NCBI GenBank assembly: GCA_963823845.1
Contig: CAWGND010000008.1
Span: 248,001 to 312,000, forward strand
Reading direction: 5' to 3'
DNA from: Alloacidobacterium sp963823845
GTDB taxonomy: Bacteria; Acidobacteriota; Terriglobia; Terriglobales; Acidobacteriaceae
Length of the DNA stretch: 64,000 nt
In this document: positions 26,222 to 38,047 of the stretch, piece after piece
How the letters are laid out: each line of letters opens with the position of its first letter
How positions within the stretch are numbered: the stretch's first letter is position 1
Translations under genes and position numbers: made by a program
The notes under the pieces: generated by a model
What the model was told of the DNA's origin: nothing
Seen by the model: only the letters and a program-made list of their open reading frames with translations
The model's database searches: none

Positions 26222-27300
26222 AGGGAACCGCATTCCAGATCGATCAGCAGGCGTTTCCGCCAGATGCCGCCGCCGTAGCCGGCGAGGTCGCCGCTTTTGC
26301 GGATGACGCGGTGGCAAGGGACCATGATGCATAGCTTGTTCATGCCGTTGGCGCGGCCTACGGCTCGGACTGCGCCGGGACTGCCGACGCGGTGGGCCAG
26401 TTCTTCGTAGGAAAGGGTTGTTCCATAGGGGATTTGATCGAGTTGATCCCAGACGCGCTGCTCGAAGGGTGTGCCGAAGCGGATGGATTTTGTTTGGAAG
26501 GCGCGGATTGTTTTAGCGAAGTAGGATTCGAGTTCCTTTCTGAGCGAGGCATGATGTGGAGTTTCGCCGGGGACGGTGACGGTGGCGAAGTGTTTGCGCA
26601 GCATCTTGAGTTCGGTTTCTAACATGCGGCGGTCGGTGAATTCGAGCAGGCAGAGGCCGGCTTGTACGGCTCCGGCGATCATGGGGCCCATGGGCGTGTC
26701 GAACCATGCGAGTTGAATCGGGTCGAGAGCGTCGATTTTGCCGGGAGGGTGGCCGAATGTGTTGGTAAAGCTGTCGCGGAATCCGCTGTGCGAGTTGAAT
26801 CCGGCTTCGAAGACGGCATCGTCGAGCGTGCTGCCTTTGCGGATGTTTTCGAGGGCGCGGCTGAGACGGCGTCCCCGGCAATAGGCCTGAAAGGTGAGGC
26901 CGAAGTGCTTCAGGAAATAGCGGCGCACGCGGACAGGGTCGCTGTCGAGGAGGCGCAGATCCTGATCGGTGAATTTGCGGGCGGGTTCGGTATCGATGGC
27001 ATGGAAAACGCCGCTGATCCAGTCAGGCGTGGTGTGCAGTTCGCGCGGCCTGCAGCGCAGGCATGGACGGTAGCCGGCGAAGAGCGCTTCTTTGACCGTG
27101 GCGAAGAATTCGACGTTTTCTTTGAATGGCTTTCTGGCTTTGCAGGATGGGAGGCAGAAGATTCCCGTTGTTTTGACGGCGGTGTAGAAGACGCCGTCGA
27201 AGCTCGCGTCGCTGGAGAGGTAGACCCGCTCCATGACTTCGCGAGACGGCAGCGGGAAGAGTTGAGAAGCCGGTTCGGTGATGACGCGAGAAGCTGACAT
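26218..27300 (-). CDS. ada: Ada: bifunctional methylated-DNA repair methyltransferase and transcription regulator
   Basis: 360 residues from ATG 27300 (AGAGGGG upstream). N-terminal Ada zinc domain: FCLPSCKARKPF and CLRCRP supply the four Cys, with the first as methyl acceptor from phosphotriesters. AraC-type HTH domain: DAVFEAGFNSHSGFRDSF. C-terminal O6-methylguanine methyltransferase with the PCHRV active site (MVPCHRVIRKSG), the recognition helix GTPFEQRVWDQL and GAVRAVGRANG. It removes alkyl groups from DNA and activates the alkylation response. The stop codon lies in the adjoining MITE-like repeat, so the last residues may differ from the ancestral end. Confidence 0.95.
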   Translation of the reverse strand: MSASRVITEPASQLFPLPSREVMERVYLSSDASFDGVFYTAVKTTGIFCLPSCKARKPFKENVEFFATVKEALFAGYRPCLRCRPRELHTTPDWISGVFHAIDTEPARKFTDQDLRLLDSDPVRVRRYFLKHFGLTFQAYCRGRRLSRALENIRKGSTLDDAVFEAGFNSHSGFRDSFTNTFGHPPGKIDALDPIQLAWFDTPMGPMIAGAVQAGLCLLEFTDRRMLETELKMLRKHFATVTVPGETPHHASLRKELESYFAKTIRAFQTKSIRFGTPFEQRVWDQLDQIPYGTTLSYEELAHRVGSPGAVRAVGRANGMNKLCIMVPCHRVIRKSGDLAGYGGGIWRKRLLIDLECGSL

Positions 27301-27412
27301 ATGTGTTGCCCCTCTTATTTGATCGCATTCGAGGTCAATTTGCGTCCACCGGAATTTGGACGTGGAATTTTTTACGATTGGCATTCAGACTATCCGGGAG
27401 GGTGGTGAGGGG

Positions 27413-27868
27413 ATGAAGATGAAACGAATGAAGCGTGTTGTGACTGGATTATCGCTCGTTATGCTGTGGCTGGTTCCGCAGAAATTGGTTTTTGCCCAAG
27501 ATGCCGAGAGCGCGATTAAGCAGGTGCTGACGGACCAGGTTGCTGAGTGGAACCGCGGCGATATTGACGCGTTTATGCAGGGATACGCGAATTCGTCGGA
27601 GACGACGTTTATAGGCAAGACGATCCATCACGGCTGGCAGGAGGTGATGGATCGCTATAAGCACGACTACTCGACAAAAGAGGCGCGGGGGACGCTGGAG
27701 TTTTCTGACCTGAAGATCAGGATGCTTGGGCCGGATCATGCGGTGGCTACCGGCCGCTATCACCTGACGCGGGTTGCTGCCGGCGGTGGGGATGCTTCGG
27801 GGATCTTTTCGCTGGTTTGGGAGAAGTCGGGGGAAGGGTGGAAGATTATTTTGGATCACACGAGTTGA
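27413..27868 (+). CDS. Secreted NTF2-like (DUF4440/SnoaL-like) protein
   Basis: 151 residues from ATG 27413 after GGTGGTGAGGGG. The frame opens upstream at 27356 without a ribosome site. A Lys/Arg-rich N-terminus and a hydrophobic stretch ending QKLVFAQ give a signal peptide. The mature part is a cone-shaped NTF2 fold: VAEWNRGDIDAFMQGY, GWQEVMDRYKHDY, LEFSDLKIRML, HAVATGRYHLTR and WKIILDHTS. Family members bind small ligands or are accessory proteins; no enzyme activity can be assigned. Single gene, divergent from ada. Confidence 0.85.
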   Translation: MKMKRMKRVVTGLSLVMLWLVPQKLVFAQDAESAIKQVLTDQVAEWNRGDIDAFMQGYANSSETTFIGKTIHHGWQEVMDRYKHDYSTKEARGTLEFSDLKIRMLGPDHAVATGRYHLTRVAAGGGDASGIFSLVWEKSGEGWKIILDHTS

Positions 27869-27897
27869 AGGGCTTGGCAGGCGAGAAGCGATCCCGG

Positions 27898-28365
27898 CTA
27901 AAAGCCGAGATCGCTTAGGCTGGGATGGCCGTCTGGACGTCTTCCGAGCGGCCAGTGATATTTGCGATCGGATTCATTGATGGGTAGATCATTGATGCAT
28001 GCGTGCCGGACCCGCATCAGGCCTGTTTCATCGAATTCCCAGTTCTCGTTGCCGTAGGAGCGATACCACTGACCGGAATCATCGTGGCACTCATAGGCGA
28101 AACGAACCGCGATGCGATTGCCGTCGAAAGCCCAAAGCTCTTTAATGAGGCGGTAATCCAGTTCCCTAGTCCATTTGCGTGTGAGAAAAGCGATGATCTG
28201 CTCCCGGCCAGTCACAAATTCCGCGCGGTTTCGCCACCTGGAGTCTATGGTGTAGGCAAGGCAAACTCTTGCCGGATCGCGTGAGTTCCAGCCATCTTCG
28301 GCGAGACGTACTTTTTGTATCGCCGTATCGCGAGTGAACGGGGGCAATGGTGGATGTGACGACAT
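27898..28365 (-). CDS. DUF1348/nuclear-transport-factor-2-like protein
   Basis: 155 residues from ATG 28365 with GGAAGGTAAG upstream. It matches the DUF1348 family end to end: PPLPPFTRDTAIQKVRLAEDGW, AYTIDSRWRNRAEFVTGREQI, WTRELDYRLIKELWAFDGNR, YRSYGNENWEFDETGLMR and YHWPLGRRPDGHPSLSDLGF. Small cytoplasmic NTF2-fold protein of unknown activity, highly conserved across bacteria. Convergent with 27413. Confidence 0.9.
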   Translation of the reverse strand: MSSHPPLPPFTRDTAIQKVRLAEDGWNSRDPARVCLAYTIDSRWRNRAEFVTGREQIIAFLTRKWTRELDYRLIKELWAFDGNRIAVRFAYECHDDSGQWYRSYGNENWEFDETGLMRVRHACINDLPINESDRKYHWPLGRRPDGHPSLSDLGF

Positions 28366-28780
28366 AGTTCTTACCTTCCTTATCGAGGCGTTCTGCCGCG
28401 TCGCCTCAATACTAGAACTATGACGAGCAATCGCTGATGGGCGCATCACGAAGTCGAGTGTTTTGTCGCTACTACGCGATCGCTATGACTCTATACGCCG
28501 ATCGAGTTAATCCGAGATCGCTCGAACGAGACGGGCGCGATCATTGCGCGACTACCAGCTATGCTTTCCCACCCTTCGCTCCTCACCCCAGCACGCGAAC
28601 ACCGCGCGTGCCGGAGACCCCGATACGCAAAGGATGGGGGACCCATGCAGGGCAAAGATGAGATGGCGTGAGTCGCGTGCCAAGCCGAAACAAATAACTA
28701 CCTTCTAATCCCTTGAGGGGCCTATACTCCGAGGGTCCCCCTAAAAAACAGGCCGGAAGTCCCGGCAAGGAGAAAGTTTG
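28366..28780. other. Intergenic stretch with a repeat element
   Basis: About 415 bases with no convincing gene. A + strand open frame (28437-28661) lacks a ribosome site and looks non-coding. It holds a palindromic repeat unit at 28564-28646 (listed separately) and, at the right end, AAGGAGAAAG preceding the next start. Confidence 0.45.
28564..28646. repeat. Dispersed extragenic repeat, copy 1
   Basis: GCTTTCCCACCCTTCGC at 28564 and the inverted counterpart GCAAAGGATGGGGGACCC around 28627-28645 flank a GC-rich core with CACGCG/CGCGTG pairing. A related unit lies at 52163-52206 (GCTTTCCCACCCTTTCGC, then GAAAGAATGGGGCACCC). Similar motifs are common between genes in acidobacterial genomes, which is established only from general experience. 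Confidence 0.6.
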
Positions 28781-29224
28781 ATGAAGCAAGCTATTCGGCT
28801 CGCAGGTGCACTACTTTGTTTTTCACTCGCTGCCCTTTCCACGACAGCTGCGCAGGTCCAGTACAACCAGGGTCCGGTAGAACGGGTAGTGCTGATCCAC
28901 ATCCTACCCGGTCATTTCAATGCGTTCATGGACGATTTGAAGACGAACATCGTTCCGATCTGGGATTCTGAAAAGTCAGCCGGTCTGATTGAGGGTTACC
29001 AGATGTTCCTCAACTCCACCAGCTCCGGCCCCGACGACTGGGACTTTGGCTACTCGATGACGTACAAGAACATGGCTGCACTGGACGGTCTTCCCGACAA
29101 GACTTATGACCTGCGCATGAAGAAGTATGGAGACAAAACAGCTGAGCAGAAAGTCATCGACAAACGAGTCGAGAATGCGCGTGTGGTCAGCAGTATGCTG
29201 GTCCGCGACATCACTCTGCGGTAG
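28781..29224 (+). CDS. Small secreted protein of unknown function
   Basis: 147 residues from ATG 28781 (AAGGAGAAAGTTTG upstream). Signal peptide MKQAIRLAGALLCFSLAALSTTAAQ. The mature part is a compact alpha/beta domain: VERVVLIHILPGHFNAFMDDL, VPIWDSEKSAGLIEGYQM, DDWDFGYSMTYKNMAALDG. It resembles dimeric alpha/beta-barrel proteins (antibiotic monooxygenase-like shape) but I cannot assign a family. It is followed by a terminator. Confidence 0.7.
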   Translation: MKQAIRLAGALLCFSLAALSTTAAQVQYNQGPVERVVLIHILPGHFNAFMDDLKTNIVPIWDSEKSAGLIEGYQMFLNSTSSGPDDWDFGYSMTYKNMAALDGLPDKTYDLRMKKYGDKTAEQKVIDKRVENARVVSSMLVRDITLR

Positions 29225-29287
29225 CCGTCTTCGGCCCAGTCAGACCTGAGGCGTTCAAAACCAAATCAGCGCCGACTGTTTACAAGA

Positions 29288-29317
29288 GAAAGGCCATCGT
29301 CCATGCGATGGCCTTTC
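29288..29317 (+). terminator. Hairpin terminator after secreted protein gene
   Basis: GAAAGGCCATCG at 29288-29299 pairs with CGATGGCCTTTC at 29306-29317 across a 6-base loop. Outer flanks ACAAGA and TCTTGT extend the pairing with a bulge. It lies 63 bp after the stop codon of the secreted protein. Confidence 0.75.
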
Positions 29318-29422
29318 TGTTCTCTTGTGCGAAACTCCAGAGAGCATCGGCGCTCGAAATATTCCCTGGATTCTTCTCGCGGATTGCGCGCTCAGAATGA
29401 CGGCCGCTTTATCTTTACCTGA

Positions 29423-30972
<1,550 letters not shown>

Positions 30973-31006
30973 GATGCCTGCTCCTTTGGGGCGGGCTCAC
31001 GCGATC

Positions 31007-31563
31007 TTATGCGTGCAGTTCTTCGATCGTGATCTGGTCGTTCGTGTAGATGCAGATTTGCCCGGCGATCTTCAGCGATTTTTCAGCGATATCGCGCGCG
31101 GACAGGTCGGTGTTTTCGATAAAGGGCGCGGGCGGCGGCGAGCGCGAAAGAGCCCGCCGCTGCCGATGGCGGCGATGCCCTCGTCGGGCTCGATCACGTC
31201 GCCGGAGCCGCTGAGAAGAAACGTCTGCTGAGGGTCGGAGACGATGAGCAGGGCTTCAAGGTTGCGCAGCATCTTGTCGGTGCGCCAGTCCTTGGCCAGC
31301 TCGACGGCGGAGCGGCCGAGGTTGCCGGCGTACTGCTCCAGCTTGACTTCGAAGCGGCTGAAGAGCGAGAAGGCGTCGGCGGTCGATCCGGCGAATCCGG
31401 CGAGAATCTTGTCCTGGTAGAGGCGGCGGATCTTCTTTGCCGAGTGCTTGATGACGGACTCGCCCAGCGTGACCTGGCCGTCGGCGGCCATGACGACGCT
31501 GCCGTTGCGGCGCACGCAGAGGACGGTGGTGGAGCGGATGCGCCGACCGGTAGCGGAGTTCAA
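31007..31563 (-). pseudogene. hslV: HslV, peptidase subunit of the HslVU protease (two small indels)
   Basis: The likely start is TTG 31563 (residues NSATGRRIRS precede the catalytic Thr of TTVLCVRRNG); TTG 31569 is also possible. The N-terminal Thr and GDGQVTLGE-like segment (AADGQVTLGESVIKHSAKKIRRLY), AGFAGSTADAFSLF and GSGDVIEPDEGIAAIGSGG are typical. After GSGG the frame breaks twice within 40 bases (extra C in CCC 31153-31155 and extra A in AAA 31121-31123), then resumes ENTDLSARDIAEKSLKIAGQ and ends EELHA. Corrected length is 184 residues. It is upstream of and co-directional with hslU. Confidence 0.85.
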
Positions 31564-31697
31564 TTCCAAGGGGGAAACTTCAGGGGGGAAACGCCACGGG
31601 AAACGGTGGCCGGAGAAGATTTTTTGTTCGACATGCTGAGGCTTCAGTATAGCGCACCGAAGCCCAAGCATTGGCTATCTGTAAGTCCTGCCTGCGG

Positions 31698-32228
31698 CTA
31701 GCTGTTGGCCTGCTTTTCAGCGAAGTCGCCGATGATGGGCAGCTTGAAGTACTCACCCTTGCTGGCTTTGAGGATACAGAGCAGCCATGCGACCAAAAAG
31801 CCGACGGAGATTGCCAGATCGACCAGAACAAAGAGCAGGTAGATGAAAGGGATGAAATGCAGCATCGCGTGCAGGATCGTGACGCAGATCCAGACGGCAA
31901 TCCAGGCGACGGCGAGCGCGAGAGACTGAATCGAGTGGAAGCGGACGAGACGCATCCTGTTGTAGGGCTCGAGCACCAGGAAAATGATGGCTGGGATGAT
32001 GGTGATGTATGAGATCGCCGCCGCGGCATTTTCTGAGAGGCCACCGGCTGCTGGAGCCGCTGGAGGCACTGCGGCTGGAGCTGCCGCGTAAGCGCTGCCG
32101 CCGCCGACCGGGGTATAACCTGCGGGAACGGCTGGTCCGCCTGCGGGGGCAGCGGCGATGGCAGCTCCGCAGAAACCGCAGAATGTAGATTGAGGGGCGA
32201 CTTCGTTATGGCACGAAGGGCATTGCAT
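31698..32228 (-). CDS. Zinc-ribbon membrane protein, DUF4870-like
   Basis: 176 residues from ATG 32228. It starts with a zinc ribbon (CPSCHNEV...CGFCGAA), then an Ala/Pro/Gly-rich linker, then about four hydrophobic segments between residues 85 and 165 (ISYITIIPAIIFLVLE, LALAVAWIAVWICVTILHAML, FIPFIYLLFVLVDLAI, FLVAWLLCILK). The tail KASKGEYFKLPIIGDFAEKQ is typical of DUF4870/Tic20-like membrane proteins. Role unknown. It lies just upstream of hslV on the same strand. Confidence 0.85.
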   Translation of the reverse strand: MQCPSCHNEVAPQSTFCGFCGAAIAAAPAGGPAVPAGYTPVGGGSAYAAAPAAVPPAAPAAGGLSENAAAAISYITIIPAIIFLVLEPYNRMRLVRFHSIQSLALAVAWIAVWICVTILHAMLHFIPFIYLLFVLVDLAISVGFLVAWLLCILKASKGEYFKLPIIGDFAEKQANS

Positions 32229-32482
32229 GGGATTTCTCTCCTGAGAAGGTCTTATTCTTTAGGATGCCGTGGGGAGAACGTCCTCGGAATGCCCACCAGC
32301 ATACGCCCGCAATCGTCAGATTGAAGACATATTTTTACATTCGCATCTCTAGACACATTCAAAATAGTTATGAGTCGGTGACGAGCGTTTCATGGACTGT
32401 TCAGGAAAATGAAACAGGAAAGTGCCAGGAGAAGCGCTGCTGACAGGCCGGTCTGCGGTATTCTGCTCATAGACGTTGTTTT

Positions 32483-32968
32483 ATGAATGGCCTTTCGCTG
32501 CGAGATCCTCAGGTTATTGGAACATTGGCGGCTGCCACTCTTTGTATGGGCGGCGTGGCTGTCTATCTTGCGCTGCGCAAGCGGCCTTCGGCGGAAGAGC
32601 TTGAACGCGAGCGCCGGGGGTATCTGGTGCAGGCCGGGCGGATTATCGACGGAACGCTACTGGATATTTCCGAGCTCGATCCGAGCGAAAGCGGCCGTCC
32701 TGCGGGAATGCAGCTGCTTCTTTATAAATATGAGATTGGCGGCGTTGTATATGAGTGTTCCCAGGACGTGACCCCTCTGCGCGACCTGCTGGACATCCAT
32801 GACTGCCGTTTGGGCTTTCCCTGCTCCGTGCGCTATGACACGCATAAGCCGGAGAACAGCATTGTGATCGCCGAGACCTGGAGCGGGTTGCGCGAGACCG
32901 CGAATTCGGTGCCGATACGCCGTGTCGTGACCAATCCGCCTCACTCCAGACCGGCGCCGCTCGCCTAG
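32483..32968 (+). CDS. Membrane-anchored DUF3592-like protein
   Basis: 161 residues. One N-terminal transmembrane helix (GTLAAATLCMGGVAVYLAL) is followed by a soluble region with GYLVQAGRIIDGTLLDISEL and YKYEIGGVVYECSQDVTPL, then FPCSVRYDTHKPENSIVIAETW. The VxYDPxxPxxSxv-like end fits DUF3592, a domain of unknown role. No ribosome site is obvious near the ATG. It is followed 36 bp later by the CDF transporter and may be co-transcribed. Confidence 0.7.
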   Translation: MNGLSLRDPQVIGTLAAATLCMGGVAVYLALRKRPSAEELERERRGYLVQAGRIIDGTLLDISELDPSESGRPAGMQLLLYKYEIGGVVYECSQDVTPLRDLLDIHDCRLGFPCSVRYDTHKPENSIVIAETWSGLRETANSVPIRRVVTNPPHSRPAPLA

Positions 32969-33031
32969 CCCATTGTTCTCGTCCTCAGGTCATGCATTGA
33001 AGGCATGATCGGCGCAGCTTACACTGAAACT

Positions 33032-33970
33032 ATGCATGTTCATGGAGCGCCTACGGGCAAGATGCAGCGAGTGCTGAAGTTTTCGCTCATTGCGACGCTT
33101 GCCTATGTGGTGCTTACATTTATTGCCGGACTGAGGGCCCACTCACTAGCCCTGATTTCTGAGGCCGGGCATAACGTCTCGGATGCACTGGCGCTGCTGC
33201 TTTCTTTTGTTGCGGTTTATTTTCAGAGCCGTCCGCCGACGGATGCGAAGACTTTTGGCTATCAGCGGGCGGGTGTGCTGGCCGGCTTTGTCAATGCGCT
33301 GACGCTGATTGTGATCGCGGTGTTTATCGGGCTGGAAGCAGTGCACCGGTTGAGCGAGCCGGTGCATGTGCAGCCGCGTTTGATGATGATTGTTGCTGCG
33401 GCGGGCGTGGTAATGAACGGCGTGATTGCGGCGCTACTGTGGCGCGCGAATTCCGATGTGAATATTCGGAGCACGTTTATTCATATGCTGGGCGATACGC
33501 TGTCGACGGCGGCGGTGATTGTTGGCGGCGCGGCGATTTTGTGGACGGGGCAGTCGTGGATTGATCCGGTGCTGTCGCTGGCGATTGCTGCGTTGATCGT
33601 CTGGTCGTCGCTCTCGATTGTGCGGGAGACGCTGAATATTCTTCTGGAGGGCACGCCGCGGGGGATTTCTCTCCCGGAGATTCGCGCGACGCTGTGCGGG
33701 ATTTCTGGGGTTGAAGATGTGCATGATCTGCACGTCTGGAGCCTCGGATCGCAGACGCATGCACTGGCCAGCCACGTGACAATTCCGGATATTCCGCCTT
33801 CGGAAAGCAACCGGATCCTAGAGCAGATCAAGACGAAGCTGCATGATCGTTTTCACATTACTCACACGACGATTCAATTCGAGAATGTGGACTGCGAAGT
33901 GGCACATGGGTGCGTGATGGCGGTGGAGGAAGTGCAGATGCACGCGCATCATCATGGGCATAGTCACTGA
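33032..33970 (+). CDS. Cation diffusion facilitator (CDF) metal efflux transporter
   Basis: 312 residues from ATG 33032; an alternative ATG at 33005 adds nine residues. Six transmembrane helices, then a C-terminal cytoplasmic domain (GVEDVHDLHVWSLGSQTHALASH). Metal-site motifs: HNVSD in helix 2 and HMLGD in helix 5, the H-x3-D pattern of zinc/cadmium exporters. It ends with a His-rich tail (HAHHHGHSH). CDF proteins export Zn, Cd or Co in exchange for protons. Metal choice is inferred from the His/Asp motif. Confidence 0.92.
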   Translation: MHVHGAPTGKMQRVLKFSLIATLAYVVLTFIAGLRAHSLALISEAGHNVSDALALLLSFVAVYFQSRPPTDAKTFGYQRAGVLAGFVNALTLIVIAVFIGLEAVHRLSEPVHVQPRLMMIVAAAGVVMNGVIAALLWRANSDVNIRSTFIHMLGDTLSTAAVIVGGAAILWTGQSWIDPVLSLAIAALIVWSSLSIVRETLNILLEGTPRGISLPEIRATLCGISGVEDVHDLHVWSLGSQTHALASHVTIPDIPPSESNRILEQIKTKLHDRFHITHTTIQFENVDCEVAHGCVMAVEEVQMHAHHHGHSH

Positions 33971-34015
33971 CCAGCTAAAGCCCGGTCAGCTGACCGTCGT
34001 GTCGCTGGCCGCTTG

Positions 34016-35932
34016 TTAGCTATCTCTCGGTTTGTCTGGCTGCGCGTTGTAAATCTCCTCTGCTCGCTCTAGTGAATCGATCTCGCTGACTGGCTTGTCT
34101 GTTCTGATTCTTAAAATGCGCGGGAAGCGCAGGGCGAAGCCGCTGTTATGGCGGTCGGAGCGCATGATGTTGTTGAAAGCGACTTCGAGGACGATGAGCG
34201 GCTCGACGGTGCGGAATCCCCCGAAGTCTTCCAGAGTGTGTTCCTTGAAGAATGCTGTAAGCTCGTCGATTTCGGCGTCGGTGAGGCCGGAGTAGGCTTT
34301 GCCGATGTTCTTCAGTTCGTCCCCGTCTCTTACGGCGAAGGTGTAGTCGCTCAGCACGCCGACGCGGCGGCCGTGGCCGTATTCTGCGCCGGTTATGACG
34401 ACGTCGAGGGTTGCCAGTTCGCGCTTCAGCTTGAGCCAAGCGAGGCCGCGACGGCCTGGCTGATAGATGCTGTGCAGGGCTTTCAGCATGACGCCTTCGT
34501 TGCCGCGTTCGCGTGCTTCTGTATAGGCGCGGTCGAGTTGCTTGGCGCTGCGTAGCTGCATGGCGGGCGCGAGGATGAGGTGAGGGAAGTTATTGCTGGC
34601 GTTGTCGGCGAAGAGATCTGCTTGCTCTCGCTGGATGCAGTTGCTTGTGGCTTCGGCATATCTCTGAACAAACTGCTCAAGTGCGCTTCGACGCTCGCTG
34701 AGAGGGCGTTCCAGCATGAGCTCTTCTCGGAGGTAGAGAATATCGAAGGCAACGAAAACGACGGGCGTTCGCTCGCGCATTTCGCGTGAGACGCGCTTTC
34801 TCCCGAGGCGCTGTTGTAGCGAGGTGAAGGGCAGAGCGCGCTGCTCGGTCGGATTCCAGGCGACGATTTCGCCGTCGAGGATGGCTGGCTCGCTGATCTG
34901 CTCGAAGGCTTCGATGAGTTCAGGGAAGCTTTCGCCGATCTCTTCGCGGTTGCGCGAGAAGAGCACAACGCGTCCGGACTGGCTGGGGTCGCCACAGTGT
35001 AGTTGGGCGCGCATGCCATCGTACTTGTCTTCTAATTGGGCTTCGCGCACGGCTTGTTGCGGTGTGGTGTCCGCCGTTGTTGCAACTGCTTGCTCTGGCG
35101 TTCGCTCTGCTACTGGGAGTGCTTCAGAGACTCCGCTGTGCTCATCTGCAATCTCTTCGCTGAATCGTTCGAGAGCTTCCTCGACTGTCGCCACGGGGCT
35201 TGCCAGCATGAATCCGAGGGCGTGGAAGAGTCGCATATGCGCTTGCTGCAGGCTGCCTGAGATTGCCATGGACGTGACTTCAGGCAGGCTGCCGGTGAGC
35301 ATGACGGCGCGGCGCACGTCTGCAGGCTGGGCGTTAAAGGCGAATGCGATAGCTTCTTCGACGAGGCTTTGTTTTACACCGATGCGCATGTCCCCTGTGA
35401 TGAGCTTGATGAGGTACTTGGCTTCGATGGGCGCGACCTTGCCGAGCAAGTTGAGAAGCCGCGGCTGTTTTCCTGTCGGGCCCTTTGCGGAGGCGAGATT
35501 GACCAAGACGTGCTCGATGTCTTCGAGCGTGAGGGATGAAGGGATGTCTTTCCGGCCTTGGAAGAGGTCGAATGCGGCGGCGCCCAGGTCGCCATTGCGG
35601 CGATAGGCTGCATATATGGCGTTTTTGTCGGCGCCTGAGAGTTGCGCCACTGCTTTTGAGAGCAGCGATCCTCCGACGTTGAGGGTGCGGCCGTCGGTTT
35701 CGGCGAAGGGCTGACCTGAAAGATAGAGTGCAGCCCTGGAGGCATTTTCGACGGTTAGTGATTTGAGATAGTCGGAGATCAAAGAACGCTTTTCGAGCTT
35801 TTTGCTTTTGGCGGAAAGCTGCTCGCACAGCTCGGCGAATCCTTTGAGGGCGGCGCTCATCTCATCGACTATAGATGCCGGAAGCCAGGTGGCGTTTAAG
35901 GTTCCGGCAGATAGGGCTTTTTTAGGGTTCAA
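34016..35932 (-). CDS. ATP-dependent DNA ligase
   Basis: 638 residues from ATG 35932, or 614 from ATG 35860. Three ligase regions in order: the N-terminal DNA-binding domain (residues about 25-210), the nucleotidyltransferase domain with motif I LEDKYDGMRAQ (Lys forms the AMP adduct) and motif III-like FVAFDILYL, and the C-terminal OB-fold (AEYGHGRRVGVLSDYTFAVRD, PLIVLEVAFNN, GFALRFPRILRIRTDK). It seals nicks using ATP, in contrast to the usual bacterial NAD+-dependent LigA. Such large LigB/LigC-like enzymes act in repair. It is not fused to a primase or Ku partner. Convergent with the CDF gene. Confidence 0.93.
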   Translation of the reverse strand: MNPKKALSAGTLNATWLPASIVDEMSAALKGFAELCEQLSAKSKKLEKRSLISDYLKSLTVENASRAALYLSGQPFAETDGRTLNVGGSLLSKAVAQLSGADKNAIYAAYRRNGDLGAAAFDLFQGRKDIPSSLTLEDIEHVLVNLASAKGPTGKQPRLLNLLGKVAPIEAKYLIKLITGDMRIGVKQSLVEEAIAFAFNAQPADVRRAVMLTGSLPEVTSMAISGSLQQAHMRLFHALGFMLASPVATVEEALERFSEEIADEHSGVSEALPVAERTPEQAVATTADTTPQQAVREAQLEDKYDGMRAQLHCGDPSQSGRVVLFSRNREEIGESFPELIEAFEQISEPAILDGEIVAWNPTEQRALPFTSLQQRLGRKRVSREMRERTPVVFVAFDILYLREELMLERPLSERRSALEQFVQRYAEATSNCIQREQADLFADNASNNFPHLILAPAMQLRSAKQLDRAYTEARERGNEGVMLKALHSIYQPGRRGLAWLKLKRELATLDVVITGAEYGHGRRVGVLSDYTFAVRDGDELKNIGKAYSGLTDAEIDELTAFFKEHTLEDFGGFRTVEPLIVLEVAFNNIMRSDRHNSGFALRFPRILRIRTDKPVSEIDSLERAEEIYNAQPDKPRDS

Positions 35933-36071
35933 AAGCGCGGTAAAATAATGCCATGCGGTTCAATCTTCAGAACGGCGCTCTTCTCTAGCGGCTCCCGCCG
36001 CCGATCCATTCGTTCATCTTTTTTTCTTTCTCAATTCACATATAACCGCGCAGAGCGCCGGAGCAAGCACC

Positions 36072-37148
<1,077 letters not shown>

Positions 37149-37189
37149 GGACTAGCCGTCCTGGCACACGTGCTTTGCGCCTCTTAGCT

Positions 37190-38038
37190 ATGTCGACCGT
37201 CTCTCTCCATCAAGCGCTCACATCAGGTACGGACAAACTCTCAGGCATCACAGCGCAACCGCGCCGTGATGCCGAATTGCTTCTGCTTCATGTCATCCAA
37301 CGCGATCGAGCTTATTTGCTGGCGCATCCTGATGCAGTCATAACACCCGAAGAAGAGGCCCAATATTACGAGTGGCTGCGGCGCCGGGCAGCGCATGAGC
37401 CGATCCAATACATTGCGGGCGAGCAGGAGTTTTTCGGGCTCACGTTCTCTGTCACGCCGGATGTTTTGATTCCGCGTCCGGAGACGGAGCATCTGGTTGA
37501 GGCGCTGCTGGCGCGGGTGCCACATGATCGGCCGCTGCGAATTGCTGACGTCGGTACGGGGTCTGGTGCGATTGCTGTCGCGCTGGCCCATGCTTTGCCG
37601 CTGGCACGCCTGACGGCGGTTGATGTTTCGGAGGCTGCGCTCACTATAGCCCGGCGGAATGCTGAGACTCATCGAGTTGCTGATCGCGTGCGGTTTCTCA
37701 AGTCTGATTTGCTGAGCGCTGTTGCAGGTAAGCGTTTCGATGCGGTGGTTTCCAATCCTCCTTACGTTGCCGAGGCTGACCGTGCATCGCTTGAGCCGCA
37801 GGTTCGAGACTACGAGCCTGCTTCAGCGTTGTTTGCCGGGCCGACGGGGTTGGATATGTATGAGCGGCTGATTCCGCAGGCGTTTGAGGCTCTGAGGCCT
37901 GGTGGTTGGTTGCTGATGGAGATCGGGCTGGGGCAAAGCGATGCTGTGGCGCGGCTGCTTTCTGGTTGGGACAACGTCAGTTTTCTCGAGGATTTGCAGG
38001 GGATTCCGCGGGTCGCCTGTGCGCGGCGGAAGGCATAA
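37190..38038 (+). CDS. prmC: Release-factor glutamine methyltransferase PrmC
   Basis: 282 residues from ATG 37190. N-terminal helical domain, then an SAM-dependent methyltransferase with ADVGTGSGAIAVALA (SAM site) and VVSNPPYVAEAD, the NPPY motif specific to N5-glutamine methylases. It uses SAM to methylate the GGQ glutamine of release factors, raising termination efficiency. It is directly after prfA and followed by the aminopeptidase gene (9-bp gap). Confidence 0.96.
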   Translation: MSTVSLHQALTSGTDKLSGITAQPRRDAELLLLHVIQRDRAYLLAHPDAVITPEEEAQYYEWLRRRAAHEPIQYIAGEQEFFGLTFSVTPDVLIPRPETEHLVEALLARVPHDRPLRIADVGTGSGAIAVALAHALPLARLTAVDVSEAALTIARRNAETHRVADRVRFLKSDLLSAVAGKRFDAVVSNPPYVAEADRASLEPQVRDYEPASALFAGPTGLDMYERLIPQAFEALRPGGWLLMEIGLGQSDAVARLLSGWDNVSFLEDLQGIPRVACARRKA

Positions 38039-38047
38039 ACTGGAGGC

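Noticed and set aside
33980..33996. Palindrome GGTCAGCTGACC between CDF and ligase genes
   Set aside because: Perfect but short, with no T-run, between convergent genes; not enough to call a terminator or operator.
35952..35987. Tiny 11-codon frame (MRFNLQNGALL) upstream of prfA
   Set aside because: Could be a leader peptide, but there is no attenuator-like hairpin pair or codon bias to support it.
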